From an uncultured Clostridia bacterium (GTDB lineage: Bacteria > Bacillota > Clostridia > TANB77 > CAG-508): a DNA stretch of 64,000 nucleotides. The translations under genes were made by a program, and so were the position numbers. Under the pieces are notes generated by a model. It was not told the origin of the DNA. It saw only the letters and a program-made list of their open reading frames with translations, and did no database searches. The stretch is from NCBI GenBank assembly GCA_934141605.1, contig CAKPCL010000001.1, forward strand, positions 62,001 to 126,000, in the 5' to 3' direction. Shown piece by piece: positions 1-9,120 of this stretch (within the stretch, counting starts at the first letter, position 1; the number at the start of each line of letters is the position of its first letter).

Positions 1-2783
1 GTTATGTAGGCATATGCTTGTCTATCTGCTCTTCCTACTCTTCCTCTTATTTGATATAATGCTGCTAGTCCCATTCTGTCTGCATTTTCTACTATTATTG
101 TGTTTGCATTTGGTATATCAATTCCAGATTCTAATATTGTTGTACATACTAAAACATTTGATTTTTTTTCAATGAAGTCTTGCATTATTTCTTCTATTTG
201 GTTTCCTGTCATTTGTCCATGGGCATAATTTACTGTTGCTTCTGGTACTAGTTTTGATATTTCATCTGCTTTTTTCTGTATTGTGTCTACTCTATTATAA
301 ATGTAAAATACTTGGCCATTTCTTTCTAATTCTTTTGTTATTGCTTCTTTTATTACTTCTTGGTCATATTCTAATACATATGTTTGAACTGGTTTTCTGT
401 TTTGTGGTGGCTCATATATTACTGACATGTCTCTTATTCCAACTATTGACATGTGCATTGTTCTTGGTATTGGTGTTGCGGTCATTGTTAGTACATCTAC
501 ATTTGCTTTATATTGTTTTATTTTTTCTTTTGCTTTTACTCCAAATCTGTGCTCTTCGTCTATTATTAATAGTCCTATATCTTTAAATTCAATGTCTTGG
601 CTTAATAGTCTATGTGTTCCGATTACAATATCAACTTCTCCAAGTTTTAGTTTTTTTATAACTTCGTCTTGATATTTCTTGTTTTTAAATCTGTTTAAAA
701 TTTCAACTTTAATCGGAAAGTCTTTCATTCTGTCTCTAAATTCTTCATATTGTTGTTGTGCTAGTACTGTTGTTGGTACTAAATATGCAACTTGTTTGTG
801 GTCCATTACTGCTTTGAAGGCTGCTCTTATTGCTACTTCTGTTTTTCCATATCCTACATCTCCACATAAAAGTCTATCCATTGGTCTTTGAGATTCCATG
901 TCTTTTTTTACTTCTTCTATACATCTTAATTGGTCGTCTGTTTCTTGATATGGGAATTGTTCTTCAAATTGCTGTTGCCATGGTGTGTCTTTACTAAACA
1001 TAAATCCTTTAGCTTTTTCTCTTTTGGCGTATAATTCTATAAGTTCTCTTGCTACTGCTCTTAAATTATTTTTTACTTTTTCTTTTGTTCGTATCCAGTC
1101 TTTACTTCCTATGCTGTTTATTGGTGGATTTATTGCGTCTCCTCCAATATATTTTCTTATTGTGTCTAATTGATTTGTTGGTATATATAAAATATCATCA
1201 TTTTTGTATTTTAATTTGATGTAATCTTTTGTTGTTCCGTCTGCTGTTATAGTATTTACACCTACAAATATTCCTATTCCGTAATTTTTGTGTACTACAT
1301 AGTCTCCTGGTTTTAAATCTGCAAATACAACTTTTTCTCCTTCTTTAAATGCTTGATTTGCAAATGTTTTTTTCTTTTTTCCGCCATCTATTAAGTCATC
1401 TGCTGTAACAACTACTTGGTTTATTTCAAAGTTTTCAAATCCTTCTGAAATTTTTCCTATAGCTATTGTTACTATGTTTTCTGTTGATTTTACTACTATT
1501 GTTTTGTCTAATTTTTCTTCTATTTTGCATATTATATTTTCTTTTTCAAATAATTCTTTTAATTTGTTTGCTTTTTCTTTTGTTTCTACCATGACATAAA
1601 TGCTTTTTTTCTCTTTGTTCCATTTTTTTATGTCTTCAAAAAAGTTTTCTATTTCACTTTTATAATAGTTGATTTCTCTGTATTCAAAGTGATATCTTTC
1701 TGCTTGTTTTTTTGTTACTGCATCTTGTTTTTCTAAGTATATTAGTTTGTTTTTATTTTCTAGAATTTCAAAATCTATTGTTGCCATAGCATTTAGTGCT
1801 TCTGGAATTATTTTTTCTTTTTCTATTAGATTCTTACTTAAGTTTTCTATATCTTGTAGGATATTTATTTGTCTTTGTTCTATTTTGGTTATTTCGTCTA
1901 AAAATATTATGCTGTCTTTGTTTAAGTAGTCTACTAGTGTTTCTTGTTCTGTATAAAATTCATTAAAATATTTATCTATTTTGCTTATGTAATTTCCTGC
2001 TTTTATTTGTTCTAAATCTTGCTCTATTATTTCTTCTTTTTTTCCTTCTGCTATTGTTTTTGAAATTTTTTTGCATATATTTTCAATTGAATCTTCTAGA
2101 ACATATTCATTTGCTGGGTATATTTTTGCTTTTTCTAGTGTGTTAATTGACCTTTGGCTATTTATGCTGAAGTTTCTTATTGAGTCTATTTCATCTCCCC
2201 ATAATTCTATTCTGACACCTGTTTTTTCATCTATTGATATGTCGATTATTCCGCCTCTTATGCTAAATTGTCCTCTTCCTTCTATTAAATCATATCTTGA
2301 ATATCCTAAATTTACTAATTTTCTTTTTATGTCTTCTAAGTTACATATGTCTCCTATTTTAAATTCTAATATATTTTTAAATAATACTTTTTTTGAAGGT
2401 AATTTTTGCATTAGTGCTTCTATTGTTGTTACAACTATTAAATTTTTCTTTTCATTTATTTTATTTAGTGTTTCTATTCTTTCATATGGTAAGTCTTTGC
2501 TTTCTGCGACATAATCATATGTTACTATTTCTTTTTTTGGAAATAGTACTACATTTTCTGTTTCAAATGTTTTTATATTTTCTAGTATTTTTTTTGCCTG
2601 AATTTCGTTGTATGTTACAAGTATAATTGTTTTTTTGTTGTATCCTTTTATGGCTGAAATAATTTCTGCCATTCCAACGCTTGTTAAGCCCGATATTGAT
2701 ATCGGGCTTTGTATTTTTTCTATGTTTTTGCTTAAGTCTACAAATTTATTTGATTTTCCTAGTTCTCCTATTATGGTATTCAT
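1..2783 (-). CDS. mfd: Transcription-repair coupling factor Mfd, 3' end outside window
   Basis: Mfd is a superfamily 2 translocase that removes RNA polymerase stalled at DNA lesions and recruits UvrA. The reverse-strand frame stays open from ATG at 2783 to the window edge, about 927 codons of the roughly 1150 usual for the family. The translation begins MNTIIGELGKSNKF. A Walker A segment reading RLLCGDVGYGKTEVA lies near residue 640, and a DEEHRFGV Walker B box lies near residue 740; both are typical of Mfd. The C-terminal part falls outside the window. The ATG follows a GGGAGAAG ribosome-binding site. A promoter with 17-bp spacing lies just upstream. Function is assigned with high confidence from family knowledge. 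Confidence 0.95.
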   Translation of the reverse strand, partial: MNTIIGELGKSNKFVDLSKNIEKIQSPISISGLTSVGMAEIISAIKGYNKKTIILVTYNEIQAKKILENIKTFETENVVLFPKKEIVTYDYVAESKDLPYERIETLNKINEKKNLIVVTTIEALMQKLPSKKVLFKNILEFKIGDICNLEDIKRKLVNLGYSRYDLIEGRGQFSIRGGIIDISIDEKTGVRIELWGDEIDSIRNFSINSQRSINTLEKAKIYPANEYVLEDSIENICKKISKTIAEGKKEEIIEQDLEQIKAGNYISKIDKYFNEFYTEQETLVDYLNKDSIIFLDEITKIEQRQINILQDIENLSKNLIEKEKIIPEALNAMATIDFEILENKNKLIYLEKQDAVTKKQAERYHFEYREINYYKSEIENFFEDIKKWNKEKKSIYVMVETKEKANKLKELFEKENIICKIEEKLDKTIVVKSTENIVTIAIGKISEGFENFEINQVVVTADDLIDGGKKKKTFANQAFKEGEKVVFADLKPGDYVVHKNYGIGIFVGVNTITADGTTKDYIKLKYKNDDILYIPTNQLDTIRKYIGGDAINPPINSIGSKDWIRTKEKVKNNLRAVARELIELYAKREKAKGFMFSKDTPWQQQFEEQFPYQETDDQLRCIEEVKKDMESQRPMDRLLCGDVGYGKTEVAIRAAFKAVMDHKQVAYLVPTTVLAQQQYEEFRDRMKDFPIKVEILNRFKNKKYQDEVIKKLKLGEVDIVIGTHRLLSQDIEFKDIGLLIIDEEHRFGVKAKEKIKQYKANVDVLTMTATPIPRTMHMSIVGIRDMSVIYEPPQNRKPVQTYVLEYDQEVIKEAITKELERNGQVFYIYNRVDTIQKKADEISKLVPEATVNYAHGQMTGNQIEEIMQDFIEKKSNVLVCTTILESGIDIPNANTIIVENADRMGLAALYQIRGRVGRADRQAYAYI

Positions 2784-2811
2784 TTTTCTTCTCCCAAAAT
2801 TTAATGTATGT

Positions 2812-2840
2812 ATTGTATCATATTTTAGAAGAAAAGTGAA
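2812..2840 (-). promoter_or_regulatory. Predicted mfd promoter
   Basis: On the minus strand, TTCACT and TACAAT are separated by 17 bp, about 30 bases upstream of the mfd start. This fits a sigma-A promoter with a weak -35 box. Confidence 0.55.
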
Positions 2841-2887
2841 CACATTTTTTATTTTTATTAAAATTTTGATTTTTTATGTAAACTTAT

Positions 2888-3034
2888 ATGGAGGAAAGAA
2901 TTGAAAAAATTCATTGTGTAGTTTTATCCAGCAGGTTGCCGGCCGTTAATGCAATTTTGGCATCTCATGGTATTACACTTAATGCCAAAAAGACAATTAC
3001 AATCAATGAATTTGGTTCAGTTTGTGAACTATAA
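2888..3034 (+). CDS. Putative 48-residue micro-protein of unknown function
   Basis: A short frame runs from ATG at 2888 to TAA at 3032-3034 and ends in a rho-independent terminator, so the segment looks like a complete small transcription unit. It contains IHCVVLSSRLPAVNAILASH. Start choice is uncertain. The only good Shine-Dalgarno (GGAGG, 2890-2894) overlaps that ATG and is ideally spaced for an in-frame ATT at 2900, or for a TTG at 2901 whose frame closes after six codons. It could be a small gene with an unusual start or the remnant of a longer gene. The bases are less AT-rich than the neighbours. I do not recognise the family. Confidence 0.4.
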   Translation: MEERIEKIHCVVLSSRLPAVNAILASHGITLNAKKTITINEFGSVCEL

Positions 3035-3050
3035 TATTGTTTTGGAAAAA

Positions 3051-3082
3051 GAGAGTTACAAATGTAGCTCTCCTTTCTTTTA
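3051..3082 (+). terminator. Rho-independent terminator after the micro-ORF
   Basis: GAGAGTTAC and GTAGCTCTC form a 9-bp stem with one G-U pair and an AAAT loop, followed by a T-rich stretch. It sits between the micro-ORF and the convergent topB stop. Confidence 0.7.
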
Positions 3083-3085
3083 TAT

Positions 3086-5036
3086 TTACATCTTAACAAC
3101 AATTTTATTAAACTTAGAATTAATATAATTCACCAATTTATCCATAAAAGCTTGTGGTTCTATCTCTTTTTTTGCGACCATATCTAATCCTTTTTCCCAA
3201 CTAGCAGTAAGTTTAGGATTTAGCATATCTGGCATAGAATTATTAACAATATCATAAATAATTTCGCCTTTATTTGTAGGAGTAATTATCTGTGTTTTTT
3301 TATTTATATCAATATATTTAATTTTCTCCAATTTTTCAATAATTCCACCTCTTGTTGCACTTGTACCAATTCCAGCTCCTTTAATTTGCTCTCTAAGTTC
3401 TTCATCTTCAATTAATTTACCTGCGTTTTCCATTGCAAGGATAATTGATCCTGAATTGTATCTTGTTGGAGGTGATGTTTCTGCTTCTTTTGTTTCAAAA
3501 TTCTGTACTTGTAGTTTTTGTCCTTTTTTTAAATCTTTAAAAATTTCTAAGCTATTTTCTTCTGCTTTTTCCACATTTTGTTCATTTTCTGTGGATTGTT
3601 GACTTTGTTTTTCGCCTGTTTTTGCAATTTCTAAATATCCGGGAGTTACACAAACTTTTCCGCTAGCATAAAATGTTTCATTTTCTACATTTATAGTTAT
3701 CTGAACTTTATTATATTCTGCCGGTGGATAAAAGATTGCTAGAAATCTTTTTACTATAAGCTTATAAATTTGTTTATGCAATTCGGGTAAATTTTCATAA
3801 TTTTCAAATCCTTGACCTGTTGGTATTATTGCATAGTGGTCTGTTATTTTACTGTCATTTACATATTTTGTTTTTGCTAAATTGTTTGTAGGATATTTTT
3901 CTTCTATCATTTTCTTTATATATCCTTGAACTTCTTCATCTTTGTAGCCTTTTGCTATTCCATTTAAGTTTTTAGAAATTTCTTTTGCAACTGCTGTTGA
4001 TAAAACTCTTGCATCAGTTCTTGGGTATGTTACTAATTTTTTTTCATATAGATTTTGAATAACATCTAATGTTTCATCTGGCTTTATTTTAAATCTTTTT
4101 GTGCACTCATTTTGAATTTCTGCCAAGTTAAATAATAGTGGAGCATTTTCCTTTTGTTTTGATTTTTTAAATTCAGTAATTGTTGCTTCTTTTCCTTGAA
4201 GTGATAGTATAAAGTCTCGCGCTTTTTTTTCGTCTTTAAATCCTGTTTCATTGTATAATTGTGGTGATTCAAAGACTTTTGATTTTTCATTTACTTTCCA
4301 TTCTGCTTTAAATGTTGAGTTTTCATCACCAAATTCTCCTACTATTTTGTAATATTTTGTTTTGATGAAATTTCTAATTTCTCTTTCTCTTGATACTATC
4401 ATGCCTAGAACACATGTCATAACTCTTCCTACTGATATAGATGCTTTTTCTTCATTTATTTTGTTTGCTAAGGTTCTTCCTTGTGTTATTGATAGTAATC
4501 TTGAAAAATTAATTCCGAATTAGATAATCTTCTTTTGCTCTTAAATATGCGCTATCTGATAAACTATCATATTCAGATTGATTTTTTGCTTCTTTTATTC
4601 CTCTTAGTATTTCTTCTTCTGTTTGTGAATCTATCCAAACTCTTTTTAATTTTGCATTGGGGTTTGGTTTTGCCATCATTAGTACTAATCTTTGTATATA
4701 TTCTCCTTCACGCCCTGAGTCTCCTGCATTATATATTTCTTCTATGTCTTCTCTTTGCATTAAACTTTCGACTATATTAAATTGATTTTGTACATTTGGT
4801 ATTATTTCATACTTCCATTCTTTTGGTATAAATGGAAGTGTGTCTAGTCTCCAGAATTTTAATTTTTCATCATATTTTTCTGGATAACTCATTGTTACTA
4901 AATGTCCTACACACCATGTTATTATCCATTTGTCTGATTCTAGATACCCATTTTTTCTGTTTGTATTTATTTTTAAGGCTTTTGCAAATTCCATTGCTAC
5001 TGAAGGTTTTTCTGTTATTAATAATTTTTTGCCCAT
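3086..5036 (-). CDS. topB: DNA topoisomerase III with an internal +1 shift at CGGA
   Basis: This is a type IA topoisomerase that passes and decatenates single DNA strands. The N-terminal TOPRIM part (residues 1-173) has LITEKPSVA and the acidic DSGREGE box at 106-112. The catalytic tyrosine is in VTYPRTD, near residue 337. The frame breaks at 4515-4517: after DYLI the in-frame codon is CGG, then AAT TAA. If the four bases CGGA are read as one glycine, the protein continues GINFSRLLSI in the frame that runs to 3086. That gives 649 residues, a normal length. Glycine at this spot is conserved in topoisomerase III (family motif like YLIGMN). No other break is visible. The ATG overlaps the stop of the upstream HD gene (TAATG), so the two are probably translationally coupled. 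It could be a single-base error or a fresh pseudogene, but the same break recurs in two other genes here. Confidence 0.85.
4514..4517 (-). other. Recoding site: CGGA read as glycine in topB
   Basis: On the minus strand the order is CTA ATT CGGA ATT AAT TTT. Zero-frame reading gives Arg-Asn-stop. Treating CGGA as one codon, or skipping the C at 4517, restores the conserved YLIGIN segment. Confidence 0.65.
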
Positions 5037-5821
5037 TAATCAATCTTCCTTTTTTCTTCTAAATATTTTTGTGTTATTTGGTATAATTCCTCCATTTTTT
5101 CTTTTGTTTGTTGGTCATTAAATTTAAATCTATTATATAGTTTTTTTAAATAATCTTTATCATATATTATTTTTATGCTTTCTTTAAAATATAAATTAAA
5201 TAGATATGAAAAATGTGCTGCTAATAAGTCTACTCCTGTTTTCATGCTTTTAAAATTTACGAAGTTGTCTTCTACAAATTCTTTATAAACTTCATCTGTT
5301 AATTTTTCTTCTGACAAATCTTTGCTATTCCATATTTCTTCTTTATCTGCTATTGTAAGTATGTAAAATATGTCCATTTTGTCTGCATCTCTTATTATTT
5401 TTGCGTGTAATTTTTCTTTTTCTGTTAGTCCCTCTTCTATTTCTATTTTGTTATGATTTAGAATTGCTAATTTTATTATTTTGTCGTATTTTTCTTCTTT
5501 AATAAACTTTCTTATTAATCCATCTTCAAATAAAATTTTTACTCCGTATTCTGCGTGATTGACGCTGTCTTTGTCTAGAAATGTGTTATATTTTTTTATT
5601 TGTTCAAATCTTCCTATGTCATGTAATAGCCCTATTAGTTCTGCTAGTTTTGCATCTTCTTGGCTTAAGTTTAAATCTTCTGCTAGCTTTTTTGCTATTT
5701 GAGATACTCTTTCAATGTGTGAAATTTTGATTTTTATTTTTGCATCTTCTGGATTATAATTTTTTACATATTCTTTGAATTCTTTTTTGGCTTTTATTAT
5801 ATCTATGTTCAATTTTATCAC
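5036..5821 (-). CDS. HD-domain phosphohydrolase
   Basis: A 261-residue metal-dependent HD-family hydrolase. The visible metal ligands are HIERV near residue 36, LLHDIGR near residue 68, NHAEYG, ILNHNK and IRDADKMD, in the usual order for the HD superfamily. Proteins of this type act as phosphatases or phosphodiesterases on nucleotides; the substrate cannot be read from the sequence. It is cytoplasmic, with no membrane segment. Its TAA shares one base with the topB ATG, so it is the first gene of an HD-topB unit. The start is the ATG at 5821. Confidence 0.85.
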   Translation of the reverse strand: MIKLNIDIIKAKKEFKEYVKNYNPEDAKIKIKISHIERVSQIAKKLAEDLNLSQEDAKLAELIGLLHDIGRFEQIKKYNTFLDKDSVNHAEYGVKILFEDGLIRKFIKEEKYDKIIKLAILNHNKIEIEEGLTEKEKLHAKIIRDADKMDIFYILTIADKEEIWNSKDLSEEKLTDEVYKEFVEDNFVNFKSMKTGVDLLAAHFSYLFNLYFKESIKIIYDKDYLKKLYNRFKFNDQQTKEKMEELYQITQKYLEEKRKID

Positions 5822-5887
5822 CTGTTTGGTATTCTATCACATAAGATTTTATTTTTAAAGTGATATTTTTAATTTTTTTAAAATCCC

Positions 5888-5916
5888 TTGAATCTATGGC
5901 ATTTTTGTTATATAAT
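5888..5916 (+). promoter_or_regulatory. leuS promoter
   Basis: TTGAAT at 5888-5893 and TATAAT at 5911-5916 are separated by exactly 17 bp. Transcription would start near 5923, about 33 bases before the leuS ATG. This leaves no room for a T-box leader. Confidence 0.8.
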
Positions 5917-5955
5917 ACTATTCATAAATAATACAAAATGAAGGGAAGAATTATA

Positions 5956-8364
5956 ATGGCATATAATTTTAAAGAAATAGAGAAAAAATGGCAAGAAAAA
6001 TGGGATAAAGAAGGAACTTTCAATGCCAAAGATGATTATACAATGAAAAAATGGTATGGATTAATAGAATTCCCATATCCATCTGGACAGGGATTACATG
6101 TTGGTCATCCTCGTAGTTATACAGCTTTAGATATAATAGCAAGAAAAAGAAGATTACAAGGTTATAATGTTTTATTTCCAATAGGATTTGATGCTTTTGG
6201 TTTACCTGCTGAAAACTATGCAATAAAGACAAATGTACACCCTAAAATAACAACAGCACAAAATATTGCTCATTTTACAGCTCAATTAAAATCACTTGGA
6301 TTTTCTTTTGACTGGTCTAGAAAAATTGACACAACAGACCCTGAATATTACAAATGGACTCAATGGATTTTTATTCAATTATATAAACATGGTCTAGCAT
6401 ATAAAACAACAATGCCTATTAACTTCTGTACAGGTTGCAAAGTTGGTTTAGCAAATGAAGAAGTTGTTAATGGTGTTTGTGAAAGATGTGGTAGTCCTGT
6501 TGTTCAAAAGGAAAAGTCTGAATGGATGCTTAAAATAACTGATTATGCTCAAAAATTGATTGATGATTTAGATGATGTTGATTTCTTAGAGAAAATCAAA
6601 GTTCAACAAAAGAATTGGATTGGTAGATCAGAAGGTGCTGAAGTTAATTTTAAAATCGCTAATATGGATAAAAATTTAACTGTTTATACTACAAGACCTG
6701 ATACTTTATTTGGTGCAACCTACATGGTTATTTCACCAGAACATCCAATTTTAAAAGATTTAGAAGATAAAATTGAAAACTTAGATGAAGTTAAGGCATA
6801 TCAAGAACAAGCTAGTTTAAAATCAGCGTTTGAGCGTTCTGAGTTAAATAAAGAAAAAACTGGTATTGAAATTAAAGGAATCACTGCTATAAATCCATTA
6901 ACAAATAAGGAAATTCCAATTTGGATTTCTGATTATGTTTTAATTACTTATGGAACTGGTGCAATAATGGCTGTTCCTGCTCATGATACTCGTGACTATG
7001 AATTTGCTAAGAAATTCAATTTACCAATTGTTCAAGTTGTTGATGGTGAAAATGTTGATTTATCAAAAGAAGCTTTCACAGATGTTGCAACAGGTAAACT
7101 TATAAATTCCGATTTTTTAAATGGATTAGAGGTATCTGAAGCTAAAAAGACTGTAATAAAATATTTAGAAGATAATCATATTGGTACTAAAAAGGTTAAT
7201 TACAAATTGCGTGACTGGGTATTTTCTCGTCAAAGATATTGGGGTGAACCTATTCCTATGGTTTATTGTGAAGACTGCGGTTGGGTTCCACTTAACGAAA
7301 AAGACCTACCTTTAAGATTACCAGAAGTTGGAGAATTTACACCGGGAGAAAATGGTGAATCACCTTTAGCAAAACAAACAGATTGGATTAATACAACTTG
7401 TCCTCATTGCGGTAAACCTGCAAAAAGAGAGACTGATACAATGCCTCAATGGGCTGGTTCTTCTTGGTATTTCTTAAGATATATGGACCCACATAATGAT
7501 AAAGAACTTGCTTCAAAAGAAGCTTTGGAATATTGGTCACCTGTTGACTGGTACAATGGTGGTATGGAGCATACTACTTTGCACTTATTATATTCAAGAT
7601 TTTGGCATAAATTTTTATATGATATCGGTGTTGTTCCAACAAAGGAGCCTTACCAAAAGCGTACTTCTCATGGTATGATTTTAGGAACAAATGGTGAAAA
7701 GATGTCTAAATCTAAAGGAAATGTTATTAATCCAGATGATATAGTAAATGAATTTGGTGCTGATACTTTTAGAGTTTATGAAATGTTTATGGGGCCTTTT
7801 GACCAAGTTGCTGCATGGTCTATGGAAAGTATTCGTGGTTGTGGTAAATTTCTAGACAGAGTTTGGAATTTGCAATATATCTTGGTTGATGGGGATTTTT
7901 ATTCTCCAGAGGCTGAAAAAATGATTAATAAAGCGATTAAAAAGGTTTCTCAAGATATTGAAGATATGAAGTTTAATACTTCTGTATCTACTTTTATGAC
8001 AATGGTTAATGAGTTTTACAAAATCGGTAAAGTTAATAAAGCTGAGTTTAAAACATTTTTAACTTTATTAAATCCATTTGCACCACATATTACAGAAGAG
8101 CTTAATAAAATTGCTGGTTTTGAAGCTGATGTTTCTACATATTCTTGGCCTGATTATGATGAAGCTAAGACTATAGATGATGAAATTACTTTGCCTATTC
8201 AGTTTAATGGTAAGTTAAAAGCAACTATTACTATTTCTGTTGATGAAGATGAGTCTTCTGTTAAGGAAAAAGTTCATAATGCTATCGATTCTAAATTAGA
8301 TGGTAAAACTATTGTTAAAGAAATTTATGTTAAAAATAAGATTTATAATGTTGTTGTTAAATAA
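5956..8364 (+). CDS. leuS: Leucyl-tRNA synthetase
   Basis: LeuS is a class I synthetase that charges tRNA-Leu and edits mischarged products. It has 802 residues from the chosen ATG. The HIGH-type motif is HVGH at residues 48-51, the KMSKS motif (GEKMSKSKGN) lies near residue 580, and zinc-type cysteine pairs occur in CTGCKVGLA/CERCG and CEDCG/CPHCG. A frame-consistent ATG exists 18 bases earlier, but GAAGGGAAG lies between the two and is the proper ribosome-binding site for 5956. It is a single-gene unit with its own promoter and terminator. No T-box lies upstream, which is unusual for a clostridial synthetase. Confidence 0.97.
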   Translation: MAYNFKEIEKKWQEKWDKEGTFNAKDDYTMKKWYGLIEFPYPSGQGLHVGHPRSYTALDIIARKRRLQGYNVLFPIGFDAFGLPAENYAIKTNVHPKITTAQNIAHFTAQLKSLGFSFDWSRKIDTTDPEYYKWTQWIFIQLYKHGLAYKTTMPINFCTGCKVGLANEEVVNGVCERCGSPVVQKEKSEWMLKITDYAQKLIDDLDDVDFLEKIKVQQKNWIGRSEGAEVNFKIANMDKNLTVYTTRPDTLFGATYMVISPEHPILKDLEDKIENLDEVKAYQEQASLKSAFERSELNKEKTGIEIKGITAINPLTNKEIPIWISDYVLITYGTGAIMAVPAHDTRDYEFAKKFNLPIVQVVDGENVDLSKEAFTDVATGKLINSDFLNGLEVSEAKKTVIKYLEDNHIGTKKVNYKLRDWVFSRQRYWGEPIPMVYCEDCGWVPLNEKDLPLRLPEVGEFTPGENGESPLAKQTDWINTTCPHCGKPAKRETDTMPQWAGSSWYFLRYMDPHNDKELASKEALEYWSPVDWYNGGMEHTTLHLLYSRFWHKFLYDIGVVPTKEPYQKRTSHGMILGTNGEKMSKSKGNVINPDDIVNEFGADTFRVYEMFMGPFDQVAAWSMESIRGCGKFLDRVWNLQYILVDGDFYSPEAEKMINKAIKKVSQDIEDMKFNTSVSTFMTMVNEFYKIGKVNKAEFKTFLTLLNPFAPHITEELNKIAGFEADVSTYSWPDYDEAKTIDDEITLPIQFNGKLKATITISVDEDESSVKEKVHNAIDSKLDGKTIVKEIYVKNKIYNVVVK

Positions 8365-8389
8365 TATTTTTGATTTAAAATAATTAATT

Positions 8390-8426
8390 ATACCCTATTG
8401 AATTTTTTTGAAGTTCAATAGGGTAT
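8390..8426. terminator. Hairpin between convergent leuS and coiled-coil gene
   Basis: ATACCCTATTGAA (8390-8402) and TTCAATAGGGTAT (8414-8426) form a perfect 13-bp stem with an 11-base loop. It lies between the ends of two convergent genes and may terminate both. The downstream T-tract is weak on each strand. Confidence 0.6.
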
Positions 8427-8435
8427 TACTTTGGA

Positions 8436-8867
8436 TTAATACGCATGAACTATTGAATTTAAAGCATAGAATTTGTCATCATGAGTGTCTAATCTTTTTT
8501 CGCATTTTTCTATTCTATTGTTTTCTGAATCAAATTTTTTTACATGTTCAGTTACTACATCTAATAAAATTTGTAGTTTTTCTCCATGGTCTTTTTCTAT
8601 TACTGCTACTGATTGGCTTATTTGGTCTATTTTTTTGTCCATGTTTTGCTGTCTTTCTTCAATTGTGTCAATTCTACCTACCAATTTTTCTTGACCTTCT
8701 TCAACTTTGCCCACTCTGCCTATTAATTTTTCTTGGCCTTCTTCGATTTTGCCAACTCTGCCTATTAATTTTTCTTGGCCTTCTTCGATTTTGCCAACTC
8801 TGCCTATTAATTTTTCTTGGCCTTCCTTTAAATCCAATAATATTTCCTTTATTTCATTATTTTCCAT
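8436..8867 (-). CDS. Coiled-coil protein with 14-residue tandem repeats
   Basis: A 143-residue protein of unknown function predicted to be almost entirely coiled coil. Residues about 13-65 consist of 14-residue repeats with consensus EGQEKLIGRVGKIE, encoded by 42-bp DNA repeats. A non-repetitive heptad region with IDQISQSVAVIEKDH follows. No signal peptide or membrane segment is visible. Repeat number may vary between strains because neighbouring DNA units are nearly identical. It resembles the generic clostridial proteins that annotate only as coiled coil; the role is unknown. A GGAGG-type site precedes the ATG at 8867. Confidence 0.75.
   Translation of the reverse strand: MENNEIKEILLDLKEGQEKLIGRVGKIEEGQEKLIGRVGKIEEGQEKLIGRVGKVEEGQEKLVGRIDTIEERQQNMDKKIDQISQSVAVIEKDHGEKLQILLDVVTEHVKKFDSENNRIEKCEKRLDTHDDKFYALNSIVHAY
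8677..8826. repeat. 42-bp tandem repeat, about 3.5 copies
   Basis: Units begin at 8677, 8719, 8761 and 8803. The second and third are identical over 42 bp, the first is diverged and the last is partial. The period of 42 keeps the reading frame. Confidence 0.9.
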
Positions 8868-9085
8868 GACTTATACCTCCCTTCATAAAATATTACAAGA
8901 CAAAAATTATAATCAAATGTAAAATTACACTTCATAGTTTTTGTTTGTGAAAATATTATAACACCACATATTGTAAAATGTCAACAAAAATATTTTGACA
9001 AAATCTGACAAAAAAATTCATAAATTGTAACTAAAACTTAATATTTTTTTAATATTTCTGTAACATATATAGATATATTTTATTG

Positions 9086-9114
9086 TATAATGTATTTAGT
9101 GAATTTTTAAGGAG
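9086..9114 (+). promoter_or_regulatory. -10 box and ribosome-binding site of the metallopeptidase-like gene
   Basis: TATAAT at 9086-9091 is clear, but no good -35 box lies at the right distance. AAGGAG at 9109-9114 sets the ATG at 9121. Confidence 0.5.
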
Positions 9115-9120
9115 TAGTTT

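Noticed and set aside
2686..2709. Near-perfect 24-base palindrome AAGCCCGATAT/ATATCGGGCTT
   Set aside because: It lies inside the mfd coding region (codons about 25-33), has no T-tract and encodes normal protein sequence, so I do not call a terminator or operator.
3086..5036. topB as an ordinary pseudogene
   Set aside because: There is only one break, at a conserved glycine, with every motif intact on both sides. The same break occurs in two other genes at the same four bases.
5822..5955. T-box leader before leuS
   Set aside because: The gap is about 130 bases and the promoter lies only about 40 bases before the ATG; no specifier hairpin or T-box sequence is present.
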